Shown in pieces: positions 6,796 to 14,870 of a DNA stretch of 64,000 nt. The notes under the pieces are model-generated. The model ran no database searches. It was given only the letters and a program-made list of their open reading frames with translations, and was not told where the DNA came from. The number at the start of each line of letters is the position of its first letter. Positions within the stretch are counted from its first letter, which is position 1. Position numbers and translations under genes: made by a program. Source of the stretch: Mesorhizobium ventifaucium (GTDB lineage: Bacteria > Pseudomonadota > Alphaproteobacteria > Rhizobiales > Rhizobiaceae); assembly GCF_935822925.1 (NCBI RefSeq), contig NZ_CAKXZS010000008.1, positions 124,001 to 188,000 of the forward strand, in the 5' to 3' direction.

Positions 6796-9537
6796 ATGTT
6801 GGAAAGCCTGACCGGCCTAGTCGCCATCATCGCGCTGTTCGTCATTATCTCGCGCCAGCAGAGCCGCATCGGCCTGATCGAGCGCGAACTCGGTGCGCTG
6901 CGCAGCCTGGTGCTTTCGGGTGTCCATGTGGCCCCGCCGCAGGCCAAGCCGGTAGAACAGGCCGCAAACGACAGCATGCCGGCAGACGCGGCAATTGCGG
7001 CCGCGACCGACATTGCCCCGCCATCGGCGGGCGAAGCTGCTGCTGAGGAAAAGTCGTCCACAGAGGCTGAAGCCGCGGAGGCTGCGTCCGGACCGTGGGC
7101 TGCGGGCGAAGCGGCGCCGGCTGGGCCTGCACCTGCGCAACTGGCCGCCGCGACGGTGAAAGCGGCCCAAAAACCCGACATTGAAACGGCGCTCGGCACC
7201 CGCTGGGCGGTCTGGGTCGGTGGCATCGCGCTGGCGCTGGGCGGGCTGTTTCTGATCCGCTACACCATCGAGGCCGGCATTTTCGGTCCCGGCGTGCGGC
7301 TGAGCATGGCAGCAATGCTCGGGCTGGTGCTGGTCGGCGTCGGCGAGTTCATCCGCCGTACCGGCTTCAAGGTGCCGGTGCAGGGCGTTGCCGGCGCCTA
7401 TATTCCGGCGATCCTGACGGCGGCCGGTGCTTTCATCCTGTTCGGCACGGTTTATGCCGCGCATGGCGTCTACGGCTTCATCGGGCCGGCGCTCGCCTTC
7501 ACGCTGCTCGGCGCCATCGGCGTGGCGACGATCGCAGCAGCCCTCGTCCATGGCCAGGCACTGGCCGGCGTCGGCCTGCTCGGCGCGGTGGTGACGCCCA
7601 TGTTGGTCGCCTCGCAGGCACCGAATCCTTGGGCGCTGTTCGGCTATTTGGCGATTGTGCTCGCCGCTACCGGCGTGATCGCCCGCCTGCGCGACTGGAA
7701 ATTGCTGATGGCGGCAGCGTTCCTCGGCACCGGCCTGTGGACCATTCTTTACATGACCGATGCGCCGGGCACCAACCTGCCTGTCATCCTCTTTATCAAC
7801 GCGGTGACCCTGGCCGTGCTCGCCCTCGTCTGGCTCGGCCGTCGCGGTGGCGAAGCAGGCCACGCCAGGGGCTTCGACTGGCCATCGATCGCGCCCGGCT
7901 TCTTCGTCGGCCTTTCGGCGATGGCGCTGTTCGTCGACCCCGCATACGCTGCCGGCGATGCTCTGCCGGGAGCGGCCCTTATCGCAGCCCTGGTCGGGGT
8001 GGCGCTCTACCGGTCGCTGGCGCTGGCGCTTCTGCACGCCGCAGGGCTGGCGACGGTGCTGGTCTATCTCGGCATCATTCCGCCAACCTCCGTCGCTTCA
8101 GACTTTTCAGGTGGCGCTCTCGGCGTCGATGGCCTGCCGGCGGCAGTTGCCGATACGCTGATGCTCAGGATCGGCATCTTTCTCGGACTTGTGTTCATCG
8201 GAGCCGGCTTCTGGGCAGCGCGCAAATTTGCTGCATCGGCTCACATCCGCGCCGCCTCATGGGCGGCATGGGGCGTTGTCGCACCGCTGGTCATTCTGTT
8301 GGCGCTCTGGTTCACCTTCGGCAATCTCGACCGCGATCTTGTCTACGCAGCGGTTGCAGCCCTTCTGGTGGTGGTCTTCGCCGCCGGCGGCGAGTGGATT
8401 GCGCGCGGTGAACAGCCGCCGCTACAGGGCGGCGCTGCCGTCTCGTTCGCGCTTGGCGGGGCAGCAGTCGGTGCCTTGCTGATGCTCTACATGGCTTTTG
8501 GGTCCGGCTGGACGACCATCCTGCTGGGTGCTGCAGCCATCGTGCCGGCGCTGGCCACCCGCTGGCGCGCCTACCCGGTGCTCGGCTGGATTTCGGTCGG
8601 CGCGGTCATCGCGGTGCTCGGCCGCATCGCCTTCGATCCGACAATCGTCGGCGCTGAATTCCTGTCAAGGACGCCGGTGTTCAACTGGCTGCTGCCGGGC
8701 TGCGGCGTGCCGGCGCTTGCCTTCGGCTTTGCCGCCTGGCAACTCGCCCGCACCACAAATGGCCGGCCACGCCTCGCCATGGAAGCGGGCGCAGCACTGT
8801 TTGCAGTGCTCACGGTTGCCATATTGGTGCGCCACGCCATGCATGGCGGCGTCGTCGACACGGGTGCTGCGACGCTCGCCGAGCAGGCGATCTATACGCT
8901 GATCGCCATCGGCACCGGCGCCATCCTGGTCGCCATCGACATGCGCTCGCCAAGCTCGGTGCTGCGCTATGGTTCGCTTGCTGCGGGCGTGGTCTCGGTC
9001 GCCTTCATCGTCATCCAGCATTTTGGGGCGCTGAACCCGCTGTTTACCGACGAATCGACCGGCCGGATCCCGGTGTTCAACCTGCTGTTCCTCGCCTATC
9101 TCTTGCCGGCCCTCGCTGCCGGGGGGCTCGCGCTTTACGCACGTGACAAGCGGCCGAAATGGTATGCCGCGATGCTGGCGCTGATGGCAGCGCTGCTCGC
9201 CTTCGTCTATGCGACGCTGTCGGTGCGGCGGCTGTTCAAGGGCGAGTTCATCGGCCTGTGGAGCGGCCTCGGCCAGCTCGAGACCTACACCTATTCCGCC
9301 CTGTGGCTGATCATTGGCGTGGCGCTGCTCACCGCCGGCGTGTGGCTGAAGTCGCAGGTACTGCGCGTTGCGTCGGCCGCGCTGATCTCGGTCGCCGTGT
9401 TGAAGGTCTTCCTCTTCGACATGTCGGAACTGGAAGGCGTGCTGAGGGCGCTGTCCTTCATCGGCCTCGGCGCGGTGCTGATCGGCATCGGCCTGTTCTA
9501 CCAGCGGCTGCTGACAAGAGCGGCGAGAGGAACCTAA
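6796..9537 (+). CDS. DUF2339 large multi-spanning membrane protein
   Basis: This 913-residue integral membrane protein begins with one hydrophobic helix and a short coiled region (IISRQQSRIGLIERELGALRS). A low-complexity Ala/Glu/Pro linker follows (residues about 35-125), then the start of the DUF2339 domain at ETALGTRWAVWVGGIALALGG, then some two dozen predicted membrane helices to the C-terminus. The function of DUF2339 is unknown; the density of helices suggests a transporter or envelope enzyme. A GGGGGAACC ribosome site precedes the ATG. It is monocistronic here. Confidence 0.9.
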   Translation: MLESLTGLVAIIALFVIISRQQSRIGLIERELGALRSLVLSGVHVAPPQAKPVEQAANDSMPADAAIAAATDIAPPSAGEAAAEEKSSTEAEAAEAASGPWAAGEAAPAGPAPAQLAAATVKAAQKPDIETALGTRWAVWVGGIALALGGLFLIRYTIEAGIFGPGVRLSMAAMLGLVLVGVGEFIRRTGFKVPVQGVAGAYIPAILTAAGAFILFGTVYAAHGVYGFIGPALAFTLLGAIGVATIAAALVHGQALAGVGLLGAVVTPMLVASQAPNPWALFGYLAIVLAATGVIARLRDWKLLMAAAFLGTGLWTILYMTDAPGTNLPVILFINAVTLAVLALVWLGRRGGEAGHARGFDWPSIAPGFFVGLSAMALFVDPAYAAGDALPGAALIAALVGVALYRSLALALLHAAGLATVLVYLGIIPPTSVASDFSGGALGVDGLPAAVADTLMLRIGIFLGLVFIGAGFWAARKFAASAHIRAASWAAWGVVAPLVILLALWFTFGNLDRDLVYAAVAALLVVVFAAGGEWIARGEQPPLQGGAAVSFALGGAAVGALLMLYMAFGSGWTTILLGAAAIVPALATRWRAYPVLGWISVGAVIAVLGRIAFDPTIVGAEFLSRTPVFNWLLPGCGVPALAFGFAAWQLARTTNGRPRLAMEAGAALFAVLTVAILVRHAMHGGVVDTGAATLAEQAIYTLIAIGTGAILVAIDMRSPSSVLRYGSLAAGVVSVAFIVIQHFGALNPLFTDESTGRIPVFNLLFLAYLLPALAAGGLALYARDKRPKWYAAMLALMAALLAFVYATLSVRRLFKGEFIGLWSGLGQLETYTYSALWLIIGVALLTAGVWLKSQVLRVASAALISVAVLKVFLFDMSELEGVLRALSFIGLGAVLIGIGLFYQRLLTRAARGT

Positions 9538-9601
9538 GGGATCATCTGTTTGAATGTCCAATAAATGGGATAGTTGAAGGTTCAGCAGGAGATATTCAAA
9601 A

Positions 9602-9843
9602 GTGCCTCTCGATATTCGCGACAAAGTAGTGGATGCGCTAGCCACAAAATTGCAGCGCGAGATCAACGTCGCCAGCAAAACGGAAGCAGTGCGGATTGCA
9701 CTTTTGCATGACTTGAGCGTAACCACGCCCGCAAGCCTTTGCGTGACCGGATTGCGGTGTTGCAGGAGAAGTGTGCCGCGTTGGGGCCATCCGATCCCCA
9801 CTTCGACATGAAGGCATTCACCGACGAGGCATGGGAAGAATGA
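9602..9843 (+). pseudogene. VapB-type antitoxin, frameshifted and without toxin
   Basis: A GTG-started frame reads PLDIRDKVVDALATKLQ...ASKTEAVRIALLHDL, the typical N-terminus of the Rv0623/PSK transcription-factor class of VapB antitoxins. It then loses frame between about 9715 and 9745. The following frame continues as PLRDRIAVLQEKCAALG, then DPHFDMKAFTDEAWEE and a stop, which is the normal C-terminus. A single-base indel therefore splits one gene. No VapC-like PIN-domain gene follows. Confidence 0.72.
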
Positions 9844-10141
9844 CGTTGGCGACCCCGGTCCCGGCGGTTCTACTGTGAGTCCCAATACAGCGCGGGATAT
9901 TCCGCAGCGATGCGCCTTCCGGCACATGCCACGGCGGGTGTATCGGGGGCCTTCGTCGCGTCGCCCGCGATGGGACGACTCTGCTTTGCCTCTCAATCCC
10001 ACCGGGAATAAACCGGTCCGCGCCAGCGTTATCCTGTTGCTTGGGTGGCCGGGCGGCGGACCGCTTCGCGCTGGCCGCTTGCGCCGCGCCGTGAAGGCGC
10101 GTTCAATCGGATGAACAAGGGCGACCTCAGAACCAGCGGTC
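9844..10141. other. Non-coding stretch ahead of the ECF operon
   Basis: About 300 bp with no credible gene. It presumably holds the promoter of the ECF sigma operon; a candidate is listed separately. Confidence 0.5.
10005..10030 (+). promoter_or_regulatory. Candidate ECF-type promoter for the sigma/anti-sigma operon
   Basis: GGAATA at 10005 and CGTT at 10027 are spaced like the GGAA(C/T)-N16/17-CGTT promoters used by many alphaproteobacterial ECF sigma factors, 112 bp ahead of the sigma gene. This would fit autoregulation. Such short motifs also occur by chance. Confidence 0.35.
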
Positions 10142-10660
10142 ATGGACGAAAAGAAGGCAGCAATCCTGGGCGAGATACCACGCCTGCGCCGTTATGCGCG
10201 CTCGCTGCTGCGCGATCGCGATTCCGCCGACGATCTCGTTCAGGACTGTCTCGAACGGGCGCTTGTGCGGCTCGACAATTGGCAGACTGGAGATAGCCCC
10301 AGGAGGTGGCTGTTTACGATCATGCATCATTTGTTCATCGATCAGATGCGCAAGGTGAACCGGCGCGGCGAAGCAGCGATGCTGCCGCTGGAAGCGCGCG
10401 AGGCGCAGGCAGCACCCGCTGAGCAGGTGGAGAGCATCGCCTCGCGCGAGATCATCGACGCGTTGCAGGCGATCAGCCCCGATCGGCGCGCAGCACTGGT
10501 CATGGTCGCCATCGAAGGCTTCTCCTATGCCGAGGCCGCCAACATCCTCGGCGTTCCGGCCGGCACGCTGATGTCGCGCATCGCGCGCGGGCGTGACGAG
10601 TTGCGCGGGTTGCTGGATGATGCCGCGCGTCGCCGGGCGATAAGGATCGTCGAGAAATGA
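10142..10660 (+). CDS. ECF RNA polymerase sigma factor
   Basis: This 172-residue sigma-70 family factor of the extracytoplasmic-function type has region 2 (RDRDSADDLVQDCLERAL, then W at the promoter-melting segment RRWLFTIMHHLFIDQMR) and region 4 (RRAALVMVAIEGFSYAEAA, helix-turn-helix VPAGTLMSRIARGRDELR). No region 3 is present. The following anti-sigma gene overlaps it by four bases, so the pair is one regulatory unit in which a membrane protein holds the sigma factor. The inducing signal is unknown; in related pairs it is envelope or oxidative stress. Confidence 0.92.
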   Translation: MDEKKAAILGEIPRLRRYARSLLRDRDSADDLVQDCLERALVRLDNWQTGDSPRRWLFTIMHHLFIDQMRKVNRRGEAAMLPLEAREAQAAPAEQVESIASREIIDALQAISPDRRAALVMVAIEGFSYAEAANILGVPAGTLMSRIARGRDELRGLLDDAARRRAIRIVEK

Positions 10661-11448
10661 CCCGGCGCGATTTTTCCGAACGCGACATCCATATGGCTCT
10701 CGATGGCGAGTTGCCGGTTGACGAGCGCGCGGCTTATGACGCCTGGCTCGAGGCCAATCCTGAAATGAAGGCGAGGAGCGTCCGCTATGTCGCCGACCGC
10801 GCAGCGCTGCGTGCGGCCTTCGCCGGCGTGCTCGACGAGCCGGTGCCGGCACGGTTAAAAAAAATCGTGTTCGACGAGGCGCCGGTCGAGACGGCGGCGT
10901 CGAGCTCGCGCTGGTGGCGGGCGGCTGCCGCAGCGGCGATGCTGGCCATTGGCGGTGTTGGCGGTTATGTCGCCGGCATCGACAATCTCGGTCTGGAAGA
11001 CCCGGCCGAGGACCAACTCGCCGAGCAGGCGATCGCAGCCCATCTCATCTATGCCGCCGAGCAGCGGCATGCGGTGGAAGTACCCGCCAGCGACAAGGAT
11101 CATCTGCAGACCTGGCTGTCCAATAGGGTCGGCCTGAAGCTGGTCGCACCGGATCTGGCGGCGCAAGGATTCCAGCTCGTCGGCGGTCGGCTGCTGCCCG
11201 CTGGCGAGAGCAAGGCCGCGATGTTGCTTTATGAGGACGCCAAGGGCGAGCGCATCTCGCTGTTCGTCACAGCGGAATCGGCCGAGAAGACCAAGGGCAC
11301 TTATGGATCGGGAGAGGACGGCCCCGAGGCGATCTACTGGTTGGATAAGGGCTATGGCTGCGCCGTCGTCGGCTCGCTGCCGCGCGCGCAGCTGACCGCA
11401 GTGGCGAAGAGCGCCTACAGCCAGCTTATTGCCGGGCTGGCCAGCTGA
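10657..11448 (+). CDS. Membrane-anchored anti-sigma factor
   Basis: This 263-residue protein starts with a short cytoplasmic anti-sigma segment (DIHMALDGELPVDERAAYDAWL), has one membrane helix at about residues 85-105 (WWRAAAAAAMLAIGGVGGYVAG), and a periplasmic C-terminal domain with SNRVGLKLVAPDLAAQGFQ and FVTAESAEK. This architecture is typical of anti-sigma factors paired with ECF factors in Rhizobiales. The ATGA overlap with the sigma gene implies translational coupling and matched stoichiometry. It lacks the HxxxCxxC zinc motif, so it is not a ZAS-type redox anti-sigma factor. Confidence 0.87.
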   Translation: MTRRDFSERDIHMALDGELPVDERAAYDAWLEANPEMKARSVRYVADRAALRAAFAGVLDEPVPARLKKIVFDEAPVETAASSSRWWRAAAAAAMLAIGGVGGYVAGIDNLGLEDPAEDQLAEQAIAAHLIYAAEQRHAVEVPASDKDHLQTWLSNRVGLKLVAPDLAAQGFQLVGGRLLPAGESKAAMLLYEDAKGERISLFVTAESAEKTKGTYGSGEDGPEAIYWLDKGYGCAVVGSLPRAQLTAVAKSAYSQLIAGLAS

Positions 11449-11525
11449 GCTGCGCCTGTTTTACAAAGGTTGCGTCTACGGGCGCGCCCCGCGTTTTTGG
11501 ACGCGCAAAGGACGCTGTAGCACCT

Positions 11526-11565
11526 AAAGCGCGTCGCATTTGAACGGATTCATGCGACGCGCTTT
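11526..11565. terminator. Strong hairpin followed by T-rich run
   Basis: Fourteen-base perfect arms AAAGCGCGTCGCAT / ATGCGACGCGCTTT around a 12-nt loop are followed by AACTTTTTATTTTAT. It could end the sigma/anti-sigma transcript, although it belongs to a dispersed repeat and may not have evolved as a terminator. Confidence 0.5.
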
Positions 11566-11578
11566 AACTTTTTATTTT

Positions 11579-11627
11579 ATGCATGTCGTTATCGCGAAAC
11601 CGCTGCGCACGTTTGCGCGACATGCAT
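11579..11627. repeat. Inverted repeat with 10-bp arms
   Basis: ATGCATGTCG at 11579 pairs perfectly with CGACATGCAT at 11618. It belongs to the inner part of the type B element, and the similar stretch near 39200-39240 is its inverted relative. Confidence 0.7.
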
Positions 11628-11811
11628 CAATTTGCGCATGTTCCTTTCCGAAAATCGATTTCGATTTTAAGGGGTCATGCGCCGCCGAAACTGTCACAAT
11701 TCAGCCCGAATCGAGGTGCGATAGCGCTTGACGGATGCTGGCGCTTCGGCTGTGTTGTCGACACTTCCGACCAGGCCCTTCCACAATCCAATCGAGGTTT
11801 TCCAAGCCCGC

Positions 11812-12918
11812 ATGCCTGCCGAGATTCGCACGGCCCGCGCGTCCGACGTCGATGACCTCGCGGCGATCGAGAAGGCTGTTTTCTCTGGCGACCGCATTTC
11901 CCGGCGTTCCTTTCGTCAGTTGATCGAACGCGAGACCGCCGAGATGCTGGTTGCCGAAAACGACGGCCGCGTCGCCGGCTATGCGGTCGTGCTGTTTCGC
12001 AAGGGCAGCGGAGTCGCGCGGCTCTATTCCATCGCCACCGGTCCGCTTTCCGGCGGGCTTGGCATTGGCCGCATGCTGCTTGAACGGGCCGAGGAAGCCG
12101 CCTTCGAGCACAACCGGATGATGCTGCGTCTCGAGGTGCGCGAGGACAACAGCCGAGCCATCCGCATTTACGAGCAGAGCGGCTACCGCAAGATCGGCCG
12201 CGAACCGGATTATTACGAGGACGGTGCCACGGCGCTGCGCTACGAAAAGACCTTGCGCGGCGACATTCCGGTCGCCACCAGGGTGCCGTTCTACCAGCAG
12301 ACCTGCGATTTCACTTGCGGCCCGTGCTGCCTGATGATGGCGATGGCCAATTTCGATGCCGGCTTCGTGCCCGACCCGGTGATGGAAATCCGCTTGTGGC
12401 GCGAGTCGACCACCGTTTTCATGATGTCGGGGCCGGGCGGCTGCGAGCCGTTCGGCCTCGCTGTTGCCGGCCACGAAAGCGGGCTGTCTGCCGAGATATA
12501 TGTCTCCTTCCATGGTGCGCTGTTCCTGCAGTCGGTGCGCAGCCAAGACAAGCGGCGGGTGATGGAACTGGCGCAGGTCGACTTTCGCCGGCGCGCGGAA
12601 CATTACGGCATCCCGCTGAATTACCGTCCATTCGCCCTCGACGATGTTCGCACCGCGATCGCAGAAGGAAAACTGGTGTTGGTCCTGATCAGCGGCTTCC
12701 TAATGTTTGGCAAGAAGGTTCCGCACTGGGTGCTGGCCATCGGCGACGATGGCGACCATATCCTGATCCACGATCCCTGGGTCGAAGACGAGAGACAGGA
12801 GACCATCCTTGATGCCGCCAACATTCCGGTGCCTTACGGCATCTTCATGAACATGGCGCAATTCGGCCGCGATGGATTGCGTGCCGCTATAATCCTCGGA
12901 AAGCGCGACAGACAATGA
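11812..12918 (+). CDS. GNAT acetyltransferase fused to C39-like peptidase
   Basis: This 368-residue fusion has a RimI-like GNAT acetyltransferase in residues about 1-145 (acetyl-CoA loop region GPLSGGLGIGRMLLERAEE, then RLEVREDNSRAIRIYEQSGY). The C-terminal half is papain-like (Peptidase_C39-like, PF11814/DUF3335 type), with the probable catalytic Cys in YQQTCDFTCGPCCLMMAMAN and the His in KVPHWVLAIGDDGDH. Its stop overlaps the start of an RLAN/RimK ligase gene. Such pairs were predicted by comparative genomics to make or trim amide-linked peptides or amino-acid tags; I know of no experimental proof. I chose the ATG; an upstream TTG start would add 28 unconserved residues. Confidence 0.87.
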   Translation: MPAEIRTARASDVDDLAAIEKAVFSGDRISRRSFRQLIERETAEMLVAENDGRVAGYAVVLFRKGSGVARLYSIATGPLSGGLGIGRMLLERAEEAAFEHNRMMLRLEVREDNSRAIRIYEQSGYRKIGREPDYYEDGATALRYEKTLRGDIPVATRVPFYQQTCDFTCGPCCLMMAMANFDAGFVPDPVMEIRLWRESTTVFMMSGPGGCEPFGLAVAGHESGLSAEIYVSFHGALFLQSVRSQDKRRVMELAQVDFRRRAEHYGIPLNYRPFALDDVRTAIAEGKLVLVLISGFLMFGKKVPHWVLAIGDDGDHILIHDPWVEDERQETILDAANIPVPYGIFMNMAQFGRDGLRAAIILGKRDRQ

Positions 12919-14378
12919 CCTGGGTCATCCTTACCGGCCGGCAGAACGATCTCGACCAGGTGGCGACACCGCACAAGATCATCACCAATCGCGACTATCT
13001 TGCGCATCCGGCGCTGTTTCGCGGCCAGCGGCCGAAAGTCATCAACCTGTCGAACAATTACGGCTACCAAAGCCGCGGCTACTATGCCTCGCTGCTCGCC
13101 GGTTCGCGCGGTCACAAGGTCATTCCGACGGTCGAGACGATGATCGACCTGTCCGAGCGCAAGCTCTACGATCATGCGCTGCCGGAGCTGGAACTCGCGC
13201 TCAACAAATGTCGCAAGGATCTGGGCGGAGCCTTTCCGCAAAAAGTCTGCATCTTCTTCGGCATCGGCTCGTCGAGGATATGGGATCGCTTCGCCAAGCT
13301 TTTGTTCGACTGGTTCCGAGCGCCGGCATTGGAAGTCCACATCACGGACAGCGCCGAATGGGCCTCGATCCGCAAGATCGGCTTCCATCCGCTGGCCAGG
13401 ATGACCGAGGAGGAAGAAAAGCGCTTCCTTCAGTGCCTCGAGACCTACACCAGCCGCGAGTGGCGTGACACCAAGGGCCGCACGCCGGCGCGCTACACCT
13501 TCGCCACGCTGGTCGATCCTCATGAGGAGTTGCCGCCATCGGAGATCTCGTCGCTGCGCTATTGGGCCAAGATCGCCGAAAAGATGGGCGTCGAAATCGA
13601 GCCGATCACCAAAAAGGATCTGGCCAAGCTCGCCAACTACGACGCGCTGTTCATCCGCGAGACGACTTCGATCTCCAATCACACCTACCGCTTCGCACGC
13701 CGCGCCCAGCAGGAAGGCATGCCGGTCATCGATGATCCGCTGTCGATGATCCGCTGCACCAACAAGGTCTATCTCAACGAGCTGATGACCTACAACAAGG
13801 TGCCGGTGCCGCCGACGGTGATGATCGCCGGCATCTCGGACCTTGAAGTGGCGGCGCAGACGCTGGGCTTTCCGCTGGTGCTGAAAATCCCGGACTCGTC
13901 GTTTTCACGCGGCGTCAAGAAATGCGCCACCTTTGAGGAGCTGAAGACGCTTGCCACCGAATGGCTGGAGGATTCCGATCTCTTGATCGCACAGAAATTC
14001 ATTCCGACCCAATATGACTGGCGCGTCGGCGTGCTCGGCGGCCAGCCTCTGTTTGCCGTGCACTACCTGATGGCCAAGAAGCACTGGCAGATCGTCAACC
14101 ACAAGGCCAACGGTAAGCCCGACCAGGGCGGCATCAAGACTTTCACCTTGAAGGAGGCGCCGGCCCATGTCGTCGAGACCGCGGTGAGGGCGGCGCGCTG
14201 CATCGGCGATGGCCTCTACGGCGTCGACCTCAAGGAGACCAAGGACGGTGTCTTCGTCATCGAGGTCAACGACAATCCCAATCTCGACCACGGCTGGGAG
14301 GACTCTGGCGAAAAAGACGAGGTCTGGGTGCGGCTGACGCAGTGGTTCCTGGAGCGGCTGGACCGACCGGGACGATAA
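12915..14378 (+). CDS. RimK-family ATP-grasp ligase with N-terminal RLAN domain
   Basis: This 487-residue protein has the RimK-like ATP-grasp N-terminal (RLAN) domain in residues about 1-200 (NLSNNYGYQSRGYYASLLA signature). The ATP-grasp fold covers about residues 215-480, with FIRETTSISNHTYRFARRA, the ATP-binding PLVLKIPDSSFSRGVK, and the Mg-binding end VFVIEVNDNPNLDHG. ATP-grasp ligases join a carboxylate to an amine through an acyl phosphate; RimK itself adds glutamates to ribosomal protein S6. This longer group is uncharacterised, and its fused acetyltransferase-peptidase partner overlaps by four bases. Its substrate is not known. Confidence 0.9.
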   Translation: MTWVILTGRQNDLDQVATPHKIITNRDYLAHPALFRGQRPKVINLSNNYGYQSRGYYASLLAGSRGHKVIPTVETMIDLSERKLYDHALPELELALNKCRKDLGGAFPQKVCIFFGIGSSRIWDRFAKLLFDWFRAPALEVHITDSAEWASIRKIGFHPLARMTEEEEKRFLQCLETYTSREWRDTKGRTPARYTFATLVDPHEELPPSEISSLRYWAKIAEKMGVEIEPITKKDLAKLANYDALFIRETTSISNHTYRFARRAQQEGMPVIDDPLSMIRCTNKVYLNELMTYNKVPVPPTVMIAGISDLEVAAQTLGFPLVLKIPDSSFSRGVKKCATFEELKTLATEWLEDSDLLIAQKFIPTQYDWRVGVLGGQPLFAVHYLMAKKHWQIVNHKANGKPDQGGIKTFTLKEAPAHVVETAVRAARCIGDGLYGVDLKETKDGVFVIEVNDNPNLDHGWEDSGEKDEVWVRLTQWFLERLDRPGR

Positions 14379-14399
14379 TCATCCGAGTGGGGGACAGAG

Positions 14400-14672
14400 G
14401 TGCTGTTTTTTGTGACCGAGGATTTTCGCGGCTGTGACCGGAAGGAGATCTACCGTCGCTTTCGCGACCAGGGCCGCCTGAAGCCGGACGCGCTTCTCGT
14501 GCACCACAGCTGGATCGGGGCGGATATGAGCCGCTGTTTCCTGCTGGTGGAGGCCGATGACGTGACGCTGCTGCAGCGCTGGGTCGTCGAATGGGCGGAT
14601 CTGGTCGAATTCGAGATCGTTCCCGTGGCGACGAACAAGGACATGGCCGAGGCATTGAGCGGCCACCTGTGA
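14400..14672 (+). CDS. DUF3303 small protein
   Basis: This 90-residue protein of ferredoxin-like (Dabb-type) appearance starts with GTG behind a GGGGGACAGAG ribosome site. It shows the DUF3303 pattern: [20 protein letters not shown], then [18 protein letters not shown] and [16 protein letters not shown]. The function is unknown. It starts 21 bp after the ligase gene in the same direction, so it is probably in the same transcript and may be an accessory of the GNAT-C39/RimK unit; that link is inference. Confidence 0.78.
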   Translation: MLFFVTEDFRGCDRKEIYRRFRDQGRLKPDALLVHHSWIGADMSRCFLLVEADDVTLLQRWVVEWADLVEFEIVPVATNKDMAEALSGHL

Positions 14673-14694
14673 CCCGGCGGGAACGTCCGGGTTT

Positions 14695-14830
14695 CGCCAT
14701 GACAGCATGCCGTGTCGCGGTTGTCGATGTCGCGAATGAAGGAGGGGTCGATCTTGATCTTGTCGACAGAGAAGCGGCGGATATAGCCGAGGGACGAATA
14801 ACCGATGCCGAAATCGTTTCCTCGTAGGTC
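14695..14830 (-). pseudogene. EAL-domain (c-di-GMP phosphodiesterase) relic
   Basis: Read on the minus strand, this stretch gives [19 protein letters not shown] followed by [17 protein letters not shown]. This matches the EAL-domain core (DDFGTGYSSLxYLRxFPxDxIKIDxSFV). No start, no rest of the EAL domain and no GGDEF domain surround it, and intact genes sit on both sides. It is a short leftover of a lost signalling gene. Confidence 0.75.
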
Positions 14831-14870
14831 GAAGTTTCGCTTGGATCCGTTTCGGTTAATTTGCCGTTTT

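Larger units (their letters stand above)
11496..11690. repeat. Composite dispersed repeat (type B, nested)
   Basis: A 25-bp block (11496-11520) is identical, inverted, to 55917-55941. A second block around 11649-11685 matches the same locus (about 55866-55907) with two differences. Between the blocks lies about 128 bp not present at 55.9 kb, but similar, inverted, to 39196-39280. The element thus appears as an outer repeat with another repeat inserted. It fills the gap between the anti-sigma gene and the GNAT-C39 gene. Confidence 0.8.

Noticed and set aside
6817..8037. 406-codon minus-strand frame within the DUF2339 gene
   Set aside because: Antisense to a protein with clear membrane-helix periodicity; no independent pattern.
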